Assembly (NCBI GenBank): GCA_012517765.1
Contig: JAAYUI010000010.1
Span: 62,001-126,000 of the forward strand
Direction: 5' to 3'
Origin: Caldisericales bacterium
Lineage (GTDB): Bacteria; Caldisericota; Caldisericia; JAAYUI01
DNA: 64,000 bases
Below, piece after piece: positions 25,333 to 34,147 of this stretch. Under the pieces are notes generated by a model. It saw only the letters and a list, made by a program, of their open reading frames with translations. It did no database searches and was not told where the DNA came from. A program made the translations under genes and the position numbers. The first letter of the stretch is position 1, and each line of letters begins with the position of its first letter.

Positions 25333-25532
25333 ATCCTACAAACAGTTTTCCTTTGGGTTATATAAAAATGTGCTGATCTGGTCTCTTTTAATTTTGATTG
25401 GCAATTATCCCAAACATATTTTTTCAAGAAAGACTTGAATGTCTCTTAATATTCGGTATTGATTCGAGCACGAAACAAATTCTTAATGGAACCATGTACA
25501 ACGCTCAGGTTTAGGTGAAGTGGAACACTTAC

Positions 25533-25561
25533 TTTACATGTGAGTTGACACCGCATAAAAT
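25533..25561 (+). promoter_or_regulatory. Putative promoter for the foldase-cdaA operon
   Basis: TTTACA (25533-25538), 17-base spacer, TAAAAT (25556-25561); both boxes match five of six. Predicted start is about 26 bases before the ATG. A TTGACA at 25545 has no -10 partner at normal spacing. Confidence 0.6.
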
Positions 25562-25593
25562 GGTTATTTGTTAATTGTTCGGAGGTAAATACA

Positions 25594-27381
25594 ATGGGTA
25601 AAGAAAGCAAGATAAGGGAACTTCGCAGGGCGAAGCTGATCCCGCAAGTCAAGGAGACGAAAGTCTACAAGCCGATGTCAAAAGGGTGGAGAGTCACCAT
25701 TTGGACAATCATTTTTGTAATCATTGCCCTTTTGGGCTTCGGAGTCTGGGCATACTCGGGCCGCAAGATTGAGGCTAGGGTCGGCACGGCATCGATAACA
25801 ACAGACGAGCTGGAACAAAAAGCATTCCAGCTGATCCAGCAACAGGTGCCGCAGGACCAGATCAAGCCAGGCACAGAAGATTTCCAGAAAATGCTCGCCT
25901 CTGCAAAAGAGCAGACAATCCAGCAACTCATTTCAGAAAAACTTTTCCTCCAGCTTGGCGAGCGTGAAAACATCATAATAGAGGACAAGCAGTACCAGGA
26001 CGAGGCCCAGAAGCTGATTGACCAGCAGAAGCCAAAAGAGGGTAATGCTGCCGAATGGATCAAACAGCAGGGTTTCGAAAATGAAGTCAAAATGAGGGAA
26101 TTCATCGTAGAAAGAAACAAAGACCAGTTGAAGGTCCAAATCTACATGAACAAACTCTTTGAAAAATACGTCAAGGACCCGGAAGTGACTGACCAGGAAG
26201 CTCTCGATTTCTACAACAGCAACGCGGAGCTCAAACTGTCGCACATACTCCTGAAATACGACAGCACAAAGGACCCTGCCGATGTTGGAACCAAGAAGAA
26301 GGCCCAGATTGATGAAATCCGCACCGAAATCATGAAGGACCCAAAAAAGTTCCCGGAAATTGCAAAACAGAAATCTGAGGACGACGCTTCAAAGGTAAAC
26401 GGTGGAGACCTTGGCTGGTACAAGATCCAGAACGGGCAACTCGTGACCGATCAGGGCAATGGCCTTGTAAAAGACTTCAACGACGCCGCGATCAACATGA
26501 AGGTCGGGGAAGTTTCAAGCCCTGTGCGCACAGTCTACGGCTGGCACCTCATCTATGTCACCGATGCAAAAAAGAACTCTGAAAAATACAACCCGACAGA
26601 AGCCGCAAGGATAGCGACCATTCGCTGGGTTGGAACAAACAAGAGCGATCCCAACAAAGCATTGACGGCCGATGAGCTCAAGAAAAAAGAGAACCAGGCA
26701 AACCAGGTGCTCAAGGACGTTCTCTCAGGCAAAGTGACCTTTGCAAAAGCAGCCGAGCAATACTCCGAAGACGATCTCTCAAAGTTCAATGCCGGTGAAC
26801 TTCCGAGCATGCTTTCGACAGACAGCTCCGGTTTCTTCTGGGCAGAACTCCAGAAGGCAAGGGAAGCACAGGCAGGAAGCTACCCTTATGAAAAAGAGAT
26901 AGTCGAGGCTGCATGGGGTCTTAAACCAGGCCAGATTTACTCAAAGGTCCTGAAAGTAGGCAAGGACATAGTCATAGTAAAGCTCATCACAAAGAGGAAC
27001 TACCAGAAACTTCCATTCGAGTCAGTGAAACAGGATGTCATAAAACAGCTCAAGGCACAGAAAAAGTCCGAACAGCAATCGAAATGGATTGAGGAAGAAA
27101 GAAACAATCTTGGTGTTTCGATAGGCAATCCTTGGAAGAGCTTCACGACCTGGTGGCAGTCAAACATCGTTGCCCCGTTTGAGGACTTTGGAATGTGGGT
27201 AGGAAAACTCATGGGCAAGGGTGTTGGAGAAGGAACCACAACAACCACTACCGACCAGACACCGGCCAATATGCCATCCCAAGAAGAACTTCAAAAAATT
27301 CTTGAAAATCAGGGGATACCGAATCCAGGTTCGCAAGTCCCAACCCCAGCTCCAGCAACTCCAAACCCAAACCAGCCGTAG
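25594..27381 (+). CDS. Membrane-anchored SurA/PrsA-like foldase with parvulin domains
   Basis: 595 residues. A cytoplasmic basic N-terminus and one membrane segment (about 32-53) anchor a SurA-N-like helical domain (about 60-200). A parvulin (PpiC) domain follows (about 213-325, LKLSHILLKYD, GGDLGWYKIQNG, VRTVYGWHLIYVTD). A second, weaker parvulin-like unit lies at about 340-465. The C-terminus is a Thr/Pro/Asn-rich tail. It is likely a chaperone or isomerase for exported proteins. GGAGGT precedes the ATG. It is the first gene of a nine-gene operon that reaches cdaA and thiN. Confidence 0.9.
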   Translation: MGKESKIRELRRAKLIPQVKETKVYKPMSKGWRVTIWTIIFVIIALLGFGVWAYSGRKIEARVGTASITTDELEQKAFQLIQQQVPQDQIKPGTEDFQKMLASAKEQTIQQLISEKLFLQLGERENIIIEDKQYQDEAQKLIDQQKPKEGNAAEWIKQQGFENEVKMREFIVERNKDQLKVQIYMNKLFEKYVKDPEVTDQEALDFYNSNAELKLSHILLKYDSTKDPADVGTKKKAQIDEIRTEIMKDPKKFPEIAKQKSEDDASKVNGGDLGWYKIQNGQLVTDQGNGLVKDFNDAAINMKVGEVSSPVRTVYGWHLIYVTDAKKNSEKYNPTEAARIATIRWVGTNKSDPNKALTADELKKKENQANQVLKDVLSGKVTFAKAAEQYSEDDLSKFNAGELPSMLSTDSSGFFWAELQKAREAQAGSYPYEKEIVEAAWGLKPGQIYSKVLKVGKDIVIVKLITKRNYQKLPFESVKQDVIKQLKAQKKSEQQSKWIEEERNNLGVSIGNPWKSFTTWWQSNIVAPFEDFGMWVGKLMGKGVGEGTTTTTTDQTPANMPSQEELQKILENQGIPNPGSQVPTPAPATPNPNQP

Positions 27382-27405
27382 CCGGAAAAATGGAGGAGTG
27401 ACCTA

Positions 27406-28563
27406 GTGGCAAACCAGAAACAGGAAACAAAACGCGTAAATGTCGCGCCGTATATAATCATTCCGCTATTACTGATACTTGTCACCTTCGGCGGACTATT
27501 CCTATATGTGTATTCGAAACGTGATGTGGCAAGGATTGTTGTAGACTTCCCCATCACGGAGCGCATGATATATCTCGAGATCAAAAACATGGAGAGGTTT
27601 GGTATAAAACCCCAGACCAACTCCACGGCGACTGAAATCCAGGAGTTTTACAGCACGGCAAGGGCAAAGGCAATCACAAACCTGACCGATTTCTTTGTTG
27701 TTTTGCAAAAAGCCAGAGACACAAACCAATATGACATCCCAGGCGACCAGATCGAACAAAGAATCAAGGACGTGCTTGCAATGTCGCAGATGAACACCCT
27801 TGATGAATACCTCACCGAAGGCGAGGTTTCAGAGTCCGAGTTCAGGACCCAGGTAAAAAATCAGCTCATTTACGAGAAAATGACAGATCCACTGAGGGCC
27901 GAGGTGGGACAGCCAATGGCTGCCGAGCTGGAAGAGTATTTCAACACTGTAAAGGATCAGCTTGTGGTTCCTGAAACTGTTGATTTCGACATGATAGTTG
28001 TTCCGGACGAGAAAACACGCAACAAAGTGCTCGAAGAACTCGCAAAAGGAAAAGGGAACAATTTTGCCGAAGTGGCAAAGAAATACTCTACCGACCTGGC
28101 CTCCCGTGAAAATGGCGGAAGGATGATTTCGGTTCCCAAAGATTCCATTCCTGAAGTCGAGGTCAAAAACGCCCTTTTCCCGCCAACACCAAACTTCCCT
28201 CTCAAGCTTGAGCAGGGAATAATACAACCGATCGTGACTCAAAAAAGTGGAGAATACATTGTCAGGCTGAACAAAAGAAACCCTGCGCAAAAACCAGCAC
28301 TTTACGGCACGGTAAGTCTCTACAACGCCGAGTCAAAAAAATACGAGAAAGTCGAGATCAAACCACAAGTCGTCAGTATGTGGCAAAATACAAAGGGTGA
28401 ATCTGCAGTCTCGGCATATGTAAAAAGACTTTCGGACTACTACGAATCAAGGATTTACGACAGGGTCAAGGGCAATATGCCCTGGGCCGGCCTTGAAAGA
28501 TTCTTCTCTTCGATATTTGGCAATTCCCTCTGGAACCAGATAATGGGAGTGGAAGACAAATGA
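27406..28563 (+). CDS. Second membrane-anchored parvulin/SurA-like protein
   Basis: 385 residues. One membrane segment (about 10-31) is followed by a helical SurA-N-like region (about 45-165) and a parvulin-like domain (about 178-290, DFDMIVVPDEKTRNKVLEEL, FAEVAKKYSTDLASRENGG, IVTQKSGEYIVRL). The classic HILL/HIL strand is changed to FDMIVV, so it may be a chaperone without isomerase activity. GTG start after GGAGGAGTG. It is paralogous to the gene before and overlaps the next gene by 4 bases. Confidence 0.86.
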   Translation: MANQKQETKRVNVAPYIIIPLLLILVTFGGLFLYVYSKRDVARIVVDFPITERMIYLEIKNMERFGIKPQTNSTATEIQEFYSTARAKAITNLTDFFVVLQKARDTNQYDIPGDQIEQRIKDVLAMSQMNTLDEYLTEGEVSESEFRTQVKNQLIYEKMTDPLRAEVGQPMAAELEEYFNTVKDQLVVPETVDFDMIVVPDEKTRNKVLEELAKGKGNNFAEVAKKYSTDLASRENGGRMISVPKDSIPEVEVKNALFPPTPNFPLKLEQGIIQPIVTQKSGEYIVRLNKRNPAQKPALYGTVSLYNAESKKYEKVEIKPQVVSMWQNTKGESAVSAYVKRLSDYYESRIYDRVKGNMPWAGLERFFSSIFGNSLWNQIMGVEDK

Positions 28564-29018
28564 GCAAAACCATAAAGACTCTAATCACTGGACTTGTTGT
28601 TGTGTGCCTGTTGGTCGGGCTTTGGGTAGTCGTCTGGATTTTGCCGGACGTTCCAACAAAATCCGTCAGGGGATATTTTAATGCAATAATGGAACAGGAT
28701 TACGAGAAAGCATGGTCATATATCTACCCCAACTCGGAATACATGAGAGACAGGGGTGGGCCAACCATGTCTTTTGAAAAATTCAGGGACGATCTTGCAA
28801 ATGCCAGGAGCCATGGCACAAAAATGACCGAGTTCAAAATCCTCAAGGTTTACGAACAACAGGACCCCTTTGCCAAGGTGGCTGCCCAGATCGTAAGGAT
28901 ACAGACAGAAAACATAGTCAGCGGGAGCCCAAAAACTTCTGACCCCAAAGACTATTATTTGAGAAAGGACAAGGATGGGTTATGGAAAATCTACAAGGGA
29001 CTGATACCAAAAGAATGA
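28560..29018 (+). CDS. Small membrane-anchored NTF2-like protein (first of a pair)
   Basis: 152 residues, function unknown. One membrane segment (about 8-29), then a short extracytoplasmic alpha+beta domain with VRGYFNAIMEQDYEKAWSY at its start and a C-terminal WKIYKGLIPKE strand. This is the general pattern of NTF2-like/DUF4878-like domains, in which a helix is followed by a cone-shaped sheet. ATGA overlap with the foldase upstream. It is a paralogue of the next gene. Confidence 0.8.
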   Translation: MSKTIKTLITGLVVVCLLVGLWVVVWILPDVPTKSVRGYFNAIMEQDYEKAWSYIYPNSEYMRDRGGPTMSFEKFRDDLANARSHGTKMTEFKILKVYEQQDPFAKVAAQIVRIQTENIVSGSPKTSDPKDYYLRKDKDGLWKIYKGLIPKE

Positions 29019-29521
29019 GCAAGGGTGAATCAACACTTGCAGGGCCACTCACATGGTTTCTCCTTCTGGTTGTCGGCCTGACATTTATTGGCTCTGTGTA
29101 TACAATTTTCCAGGACTCACCGGCCAGCACCATAAGGAACTATTTCAATCTTTGCTTTGATGGAAAATATGAACAGGCCTGGAACACTTATACAATGCAG
29201 GGGTCAGATTTCCAGAAGGACAAGGGCGGAGATCTGAAGACGTTCTCTGAAACATGGGAGCGCTCAAAAAACCACGGCACTGACTATCTGAATGTGAGAA
29301 TTGATGGTGTAAGGCCAATCGCCAAAGTTACCGGCAACAAAAAAATGGTCACTGTCAGATTTAGTCTCATGCAGTACGATGAGGACACAAAAGAGAAGGA
29401 ACCGGGCAATCCAAAAGCTGGCATGGTAAAAGTAAAAGTCCTGCAAGACTCTTATAGCGGGAGTCTCGTGCTAGAGCAAGTTCCCGGAAAATCCTGGCAG
29501 ATAGTAAGCATCGGACAATAA
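29015..29521 (+). CDS. Small membrane-anchored NTF2-like protein (second of a pair)
   Basis: 168 residues with the same layout as the gene before it: one membrane segment (about 12-33), then IRNYFNLCFDGKYEQAWNTY, a helical part with FSETWERSKNHGTD, and a C-terminal sheet ending in KSWQIVSIGQ. I use the ATG at 29015, which gives a 4-base ATGA overlap with the previous stop; an in-frame ATG at 28982 would add 11 residues inside the upstream gene. A tandem duplication is likely. Confidence 0.8.
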   Translation: MSKGESTLAGPLTWFLLLVVGLTFIGSVYTIFQDSPASTIRNYFNLCFDGKYEQAWNTYTMQGSDFQKDKGGDLKTFSETWERSKNHGTDYLNVRIDGVRPIAKVTGNKKMVTVRFSLMQYDEDTKEKEPGNPKAGMVKVKVLQDSYSGSLVLEQVPGKSWQIVSIGQ

Positions 29522-29522
29522 A

Positions 29523-30545
29523 ATGAAAAAAACTCTTGCGATATTTCTCCTGGCTGCGGTGCTTGTTCTGGGTTTTGGAACCTACACAGCTTTCGCCGGT
29601 TTCTGGGTCGAAGGCCTGATAACGGATTCGGGTTCCGGAAAACCAATTGAAGGTTCAATTGTAACAATAGCAGGCATAAGCACCAAGACCGACAGCCAGG
29701 GGAAGTTTGCAAGGTGGATGGCACCATTTCCTTATACACCAAGTTACATTTTTGTTGAAAATTCACTTTATCAGCCTTTTTTAAAATATCTTGACGGGGT
29801 TGACCTTTCAAAACCAGTAGAGATAAAACTTGATCCTGAAACATATGAAGGCCACCTCGTAAAAGCCAGAGACACTCTCAGTAAACTCAAAGGTTTTGTG
29901 CTCAAGACAACAAGCGCTTTTTATGAAAAAGACAAAAAAACTGGCAAGGTTACCATCAACAAGGGTGAAGCAATCTACGGACTTGCGGAGAACACAAGAT
30001 ATTTTGTCCAGATCTATTCAAACAACATCAAAGGGGAACTTTCGAGATCGGAAACAATCATTGAAAACTCGGATCACAGTCTTCTTGACACAATATCCGC
30101 AACGAAATCTGGCAAGTCACCAGTCATCTATTACGTTGACGACCAGATAAAGGACTGGATCAAATTTAACCTGATTGATGATCCGCTATTCCAGATACCA
30201 ATGCCGGAAGTAAACCCACGAAAGATGCTTGAGCCACTTATGTCTTTTGGCAACACCAAAACAATAGTGCCAATGATGGATGCTGGCAAATCTGCTGATG
30301 GGGAAAAACTCACCGGGGCAACGCTAAGCTGGGATCCAAAATCAATCCTCGCTGGAAAAACGATCCAGATAAAATACCGGCCAAATGGCCTCTGGTATGA
30401 AATAATTTTTGTTGATACAGGCGAAAACCCGGCCAGTAAACCAGGAAAGTACACTTTTACGCTGCTTTCTTACGACCAGTTTACAAACATAAAAAAACCA
30501 GCCAATGCAAGGGAAATAACCCCTTCGGAGCTCATTGGCAAATAA
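29523..30545 (+). CDS. Exported protein with carboxypeptidase-regulatory-like beta domain
   Basis: 340 residues. A signal peptide (about 1-26, ending TAFAG) precedes a carboxypeptidase-regulatory-like (transthyretin-type) domain with VEGLITDSGSGKPIEGSIVT and TKTDSQGKFARW (about 28-100). The remaining 240 residues are not recognised; they contain beta-rich segments and no membrane helix. No Shine-Dalgarno is obvious before the ATG; it starts one base after the previous stop, so it depends on coupling. It ends just before cdaA. Confidence 0.75.
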   Translation: MKKTLAIFLLAAVLVLGFGTYTAFAGFWVEGLITDSGSGKPIEGSIVTIAGISTKTDSQGKFARWMAPFPYTPSYIFVENSLYQPFLKYLDGVDLSKPVEIKLDPETYEGHLVKARDTLSKLKGFVLKTTSAFYEKDKKTGKVTINKGEAIYGLAENTRYFVQIYSNNIKGELSRSETIIENSDHSLLDTISATKSGKSPVIYYVDDQIKDWIKFNLIDDPLFQIPMPEVNPRKMLEPLMSFGNTKTIVPMMDAGKSADGEKLTGATLSWDPKSILAGKTIQIKYRPNGLWYEIIFVDTGENPASKPGKYTFTLLSYDQFTNIKKPANAREITPSELIGK

Positions 30546-30556
30546 GGAGGTAATTG

Positions 30557-31444
30557 TTGCCCCTGCTTGATGTATTTACGCAGACCATACGATCGATTGG
30601 ATTCGCAGCAATCCCCAAAGTAGGCGGCACAATTCCAGTTCCAGAGACCATTTTTGATATCCTGGTCATAGCGGTAGTCATCTATTATGTGCTAAAAATC
30701 ATCCAGGCTTCAAAAGCACTCCAACTCTTTCAGGGCCTTGCTGTATTTTTTATTACCCTGATAGTCGCCGACAACATTTCCAGGTGGCTTGGATTGATTG
30801 CGCTCAACTGGATGGTAAGGTCCGTCCTGCAAATACTTCCGATGACACTCCCAATACTTCTTGCAATTCTTTTTCAGCCAGAGCTCAGAAAAGCAATAGG
30901 AACCCTTGGCCAGAAATCGGTTTTCGGCAAGGCAATAGATTTCATGGAAGCACAGGAAGTCAATACCCTGGTCAACGAGATCTGCCAGGCAGTTGGCCAC
31001 ATGTCCAACAGAAAACACGGTGCCATAATAGCCATCGAGAGGCAAGTTGGCCTTGGTGACTATGAGAACGGGGCAACAAAGATCGATGCACAGGCAAACG
31101 CTGCACTCATAGAAACAATATTTTATCCGGGTTCTGCACTACATGATGGCGGGATAATCATAAGAGGAGAGAGGATAGCTTATGCAAGGTGTGTTTTCCC
31201 GCTCTCCCATGATCCAAACCTTGATCCCGACATAGGCACAAGACACAGGGCCGCTGTCGGTCTCTCCGAAGAAACCGATGCAATAATCGTGGTTGTATCC
31301 GAGACCTCCGGAATAATATCGCTTGCCACTGCAGGTTCACTTACAAGATACCTTTCAAGGGTCGAGCTTGAAGGTTTGCTGAAGTACATGATTAAAAGCA
31401 GGGGTAAAGTGTTTGCCAACCTGAGGAGGCCAAATGTTTCGTGA
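30557..31444 (+). CDS. cdaA: Diadenylate cyclase CdaA
   Basis: About 295 residues; makes c-di-AMP from two ATP at the membrane. Three hydrophobic helices (about 30-100) precede the DAC domain. DAC signatures: HGAIIAIERQVGL, IDAQANAALIETIFYPGSALHDG, GTRHRAAVGLSEETDA and VVVSETSGIISLA. The usual DGA triplet reads DGG here (LHDGGIII), while RHR is intact. Two TTG codons (30554, 30557) follow AAGGAGG; I prefer 30557 for spacing. It overlaps ybbR, the standard cdaA-cdaR arrangement. Confidence 0.95.
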   Translation: MPLLDVFTQTIRSIGFAAIPKVGGTIPVPETIFDILVIAVVIYYVLKIIQASKALQLFQGLAVFFITLIVADNISRWLGLIALNWMVRSVLQILPMTLPILLAILFQPELRKAIGTLGQKSVFGKAIDFMEAQEVNTLVNEICQAVGHMSNRKHGAIIAIERQVGLGDYENGATKIDAQANAALIETIFYPGSALHDGGIIIRGERIAYARCVFPLSHDPNLDPDIGTRHRAAVGLSEETDAIIVVVSETSGIISLATAGSLTRYLSRVELEGLLKYMIKSRGKVFANLRRPNVS

Positions 31445-32621
31445 CATAACATCAAACCTTGGCCTAAAGATAACTGCCCTGCTCATCGCAGTTGCCATAT
31501 GGCTTTACGTTTCACAAAGCCAGGGGCCAGAGGTCACAAAAAGCTTCATAATCCCGGTCCAGACAAGAAACCTCCCGGAAAATATTGCCAATACGGCCAC
31601 GCTGCCAAATGTTACCGTTACGCTAAGGGGTTCTAAGATACTTCTCGAAAAAATCAGGGAAGAGAATCTTAATGCCTATATTGACCTTCTGGATAAAAAG
31701 CAGGGCAAGGACCAGGTATTTGTGAAAGTGGATTTTCCACAGACAGTAAGGCTCGTTGACATCGATCCGGATGTCGTGCCTGTGGACCTGCAGAAGCTCC
31801 AGGAAAAAGAATTGCCCATCGTGGTGACTTATTCCGGACAGGCACCTGCAGGAATGACCCTCGGAGAGGCGCAAACCGACCCGAAAAGGCTGGTCATTTA
31901 TGGTCCTTCTCAAGGGCTCTCCAATATAAAAGAGGCGCATGTCAAGCTGGACAGGGCAATTGTAAAGGAAGGCCCGAACAGGTTCAGCATGCAATATGAG
32001 CTGATTGACAACAATGGAAAACCGGTCAAAAAAGCAAAGCTTGATGAAATGAAGATAAGGCCAAAATTCGATACCATAAGCATTGAAATACAGAGTTCAT
32101 CGAAACAGGCCATCAAAACTGTTGGTGTAATTGCAAACACGACGGGTACTTTGCCAACAGACCGCGTCATAACAGAAATAGACTGGGCACCAAAATCAAT
32201 AACCATCTCAGGCCCTTATGCCTCAATCTCCAAAATCGAATCAATCTACACAGAACCATATAACTTGAATGGCATACTGAGCACAACAAGCGTAATGGTA
32301 CCACTTTCAATACCCCCAAATGTTTCGGCGGATGCTTCAGAAGTCAGGATAACCATAAAAATTGAACCTCTTTCAAGAAAAAAACTGAACCTCTATGTCG
32401 ATGTCAAGCCAACAGACAAACAGTATGAGGTGATTGACAGGATTATCGAAGTGACATTCCAGGGCCCCTCATCAATAATAGCTACTCTGACCACTGCATC
32501 GGCAACAATCGATTTGGCTGGCCTCCCTCAGGGAGAACACAGTGTGAACGTGCAAATTGGTGGTCTTCCGGATGGCATAACGGTTCTTCAGACACCTACT
32601 GTAAAAGTGAAAATAACATGA
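31434..32621 (+). CDS. ybbR: YbbR-domain protein (CdaR-like regulator of CdaA)
   Basis: 395 residues with an N-terminal membrane segment (about 10-27, LKITALLIAVAIWLYVS) and roughly four extracytoplasmic YbbR beta repeats, for example VPVDLQKLQEKELPIVVTY and IDWAPKSITISGPYASI. In Firmicutes, CdaR binds and modulates CdaA. The ATG at 31434 overlaps the cdaA end by 11 bases with GAGGAGG upstream. GlmM, often next in such operons, is absent here. Confidence 0.92.
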   Translation: MFRDITSNLGLKITALLIAVAIWLYVSQSQGPEVTKSFIIPVQTRNLPENIANTATLPNVTVTLRGSKILLEKIREENLNAYIDLLDKKQGKDQVFVKVDFPQTVRLVDIDPDVVPVDLQKLQEKELPIVVTYSGQAPAGMTLGEAQTDPKRLVIYGPSQGLSNIKEAHVKLDRAIVKEGPNRFSMQYELIDNNGKPVKKAKLDEMKIRPKFDTISIEIQSSSKQAIKTVGVIANTTGTLPTDRVITEIDWAPKSITISGPYASISKIESIYTEPYNLNGILSTTSVMVPLSIPPNVSADASEVRITIKIEPLSRKKLNLYVDVKPTDKQYEVIDRIIEVTFQGPSSIIATLTTASATIDLAGLPQGEHSVNVQIGGLPDGITVLQTPTVKVKIT

Positions 32622-34147
32622 GTGTCCTGGTCAAGACGTCCCACATCTGGGGCAAGGAAGTTACTGACAATTCGATTATCGTCGAAAATGGCAAGATCAA
32701 ACGCATAGGTTTTTATGGCGATCTTTCAAAAGATTTCATGGGCGAAATTCATGATTACGAAAAAGGCATGGTCATTCCAGGTTTTTGTGATGCCCATCTG
32801 CACATGACGTGGCTTGGGCAAACCCTTACGCTCTGTGACCTCAGGGAATGCAAGTCATCTGCAGAGTTTTTAGATAAAATAAGGGCATATGCAAAAAAAT
32901 TGGCCCCAGGAGAATTCCTGAGAGGTTTTGGCTGGGACGACAGGGCATGGTCTGATAATGAAAAACCCACAAGGTGGCTAATAGATGATGCAACCTGCGG
33001 TCATAAATGCTCGCTGACCAAAGTTGACGGGCATTCTTTTCTGATTAATTCAGAGTTTATGATGGAATGTGGAGTGACTGGAGAAACCACCGATACACCT
33101 GGTGGAAGGATCGGCAAAAATCAGGATGGCGAACCTGACGGGATGTTTTATGACAGTGCATTCGATGAGTACGCAAGAAAAAAAATCCCTTCACCAACAA
33201 CTGACCAGCTTGAAAGTTTCCTTCTCAAGGCCGCGGAACATCTCCTTTCATACGGGATAACATCATGCAGGACCTTTGGAACTCTTGATGATTTTGTCAC
33301 ACTGGCACACATGGACCGGAAAGGAATACTCAAGATAAGGACTTGTGCCTGTATTCCAGAAAACGCGCTGGCCTGGGCAGTTGATCTTTCAGCAAAAACA
33401 GGGACTGGCTCAGAAATGTTCTGGACAGGCCAGTTAAAACTGTTTGCCGATGGTTCGCTTGGCTCAAAAACTGCCCTGGTGTCAGAGCCCTATTCAGATG
33501 GCACAAAAGGGATAGAAGTGACAACCATTCGAGAGATGAAAGAGAAAATCACAATGGCCCACCAGATAGGTTTGGGTGTCGCCATACACGCAATAGGCGA
33601 CGAAGCAGTAAAAAATGTTCTTAACGTTTTCGGTGAAAGCAGTGATCAAGATACCATTGAACATTTCCAGTGTGCAAAACCGCAGAGCATTGCTTTGGCT
33701 GCAAAATTGGGTATTCCAGTGGTGGTCAACCCATCTCACATGCCGCTTGATGCAGAAGCAATAAAGGTTGAATGGCCAAAGCTTGCACAAAATTCATACC
33801 CGCTTGCTTCACTCATCAAAGCGGGGGCAATTGTTGGTTTTGGGAGTGACGCCCCCGTTGTTGATCCAAACCCACTTACAGCACTGGCCTGTGCAACAAC
33901 AAGAGGAAGAACTGTTTATGATCAGATAAACCCTCAAGAAGCAATAAGTTTTTCACGGGCAATACGGATTGCAACAAAGGAATCTTCAGCCATCATCGGT
34001 GGTCCTGAGAGGGGCCTTATCGAAGAAGGCCAGGCGGCAGACTTTGCGGTTCTCCTTGATGACATAAGGGGCAAGGACCCATGGGATGTTGAAAAGGTTC
34101 CATTCGTGGCAACATACGTCGCAGGGGAGAGGGTTTGGAAAAAGTAG
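32618..34147 (+). CDS. YtcJ-like metal-dependent amidohydrolase
   Basis: 509 residues, amidohydrolase superfamily (Amidohydro_3 type). Metal-site and family motifs: PGFCDAHLHMTWLGQTL, KLFADGSLGSKTALVSEPYS, HAIGDEAVKNV, IEHFQ and GFGSDAPV. An N-terminal and C-terminal composite beta domain with AADFAVLLDD frames the barrel. Substrate is unknown; relatives act on N-acyl compounds. It has an ATGA overlap with ybbR and a 13-base overlap with the next gene. No signal peptide, so cytoplasmic. Confidence 0.92.
   Translation: MSVLVKTSHIWGKEVTDNSIIVENGKIKRIGFYGDLSKDFMGEIHDYEKGMVIPGFCDAHLHMTWLGQTLTLCDLRECKSSAEFLDKIRAYAKKLAPGEFLRGFGWDDRAWSDNEKPTRWLIDDATCGHKCSLTKVDGHSFLINSEFMMECGVTGETTDTPGGRIGKNQDGEPDGMFYDSAFDEYARKKIPSPTTDQLESFLLKAAEHLLSYGITSCRTFGTLDDFVTLAHMDRKGILKIRTCACIPENALAWAVDLSAKTGTGSEMFWTGQLKLFADGSLGSKTALVSEPYSDGTKGIEVTTIREMKEKITMAHQIGLGVAIHAIGDEAVKNVLNVFGESSDQDTIEHFQCAKPQSIALAAKLGIPVVVNPSHMPLDAEAIKVEWPKLAQNSYPLASLIKAGAIVGFGSDAPVVDPNPLTALACATTRGRTVYDQINPQEAISFSRAIRIATKESSAIIGGPERGLIEEGQAADFAVLLDDIRGKDPWDVEKVPFVATYVAGERVWKK

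Larger units (their letters stand above)
25286..25593. other. Divergent intergenic region, 308 bases
   Basis: An AT-rich spacer between the repeat protein (-) and the foldase operon (+). It holds one putative promoter near each end. The middle (about 25340-25530) shows no ORF, RNA fold or repeat that I can support. Confidence 0.6.

Noticed and set aside
25545..25550. Perfect TTGACA upstream of the foldase operon.
   Set aside because: No acceptable -10 box at 15-19 bases; the overlapping TTTACA/TAAAAT pair is better.
34050..34140. Possible TPP riboswitch before the thiamine pyrophosphokinase gene.
   Set aside because: The region is coding sequence of the amidohydrolase, and I see no THI-box elements.
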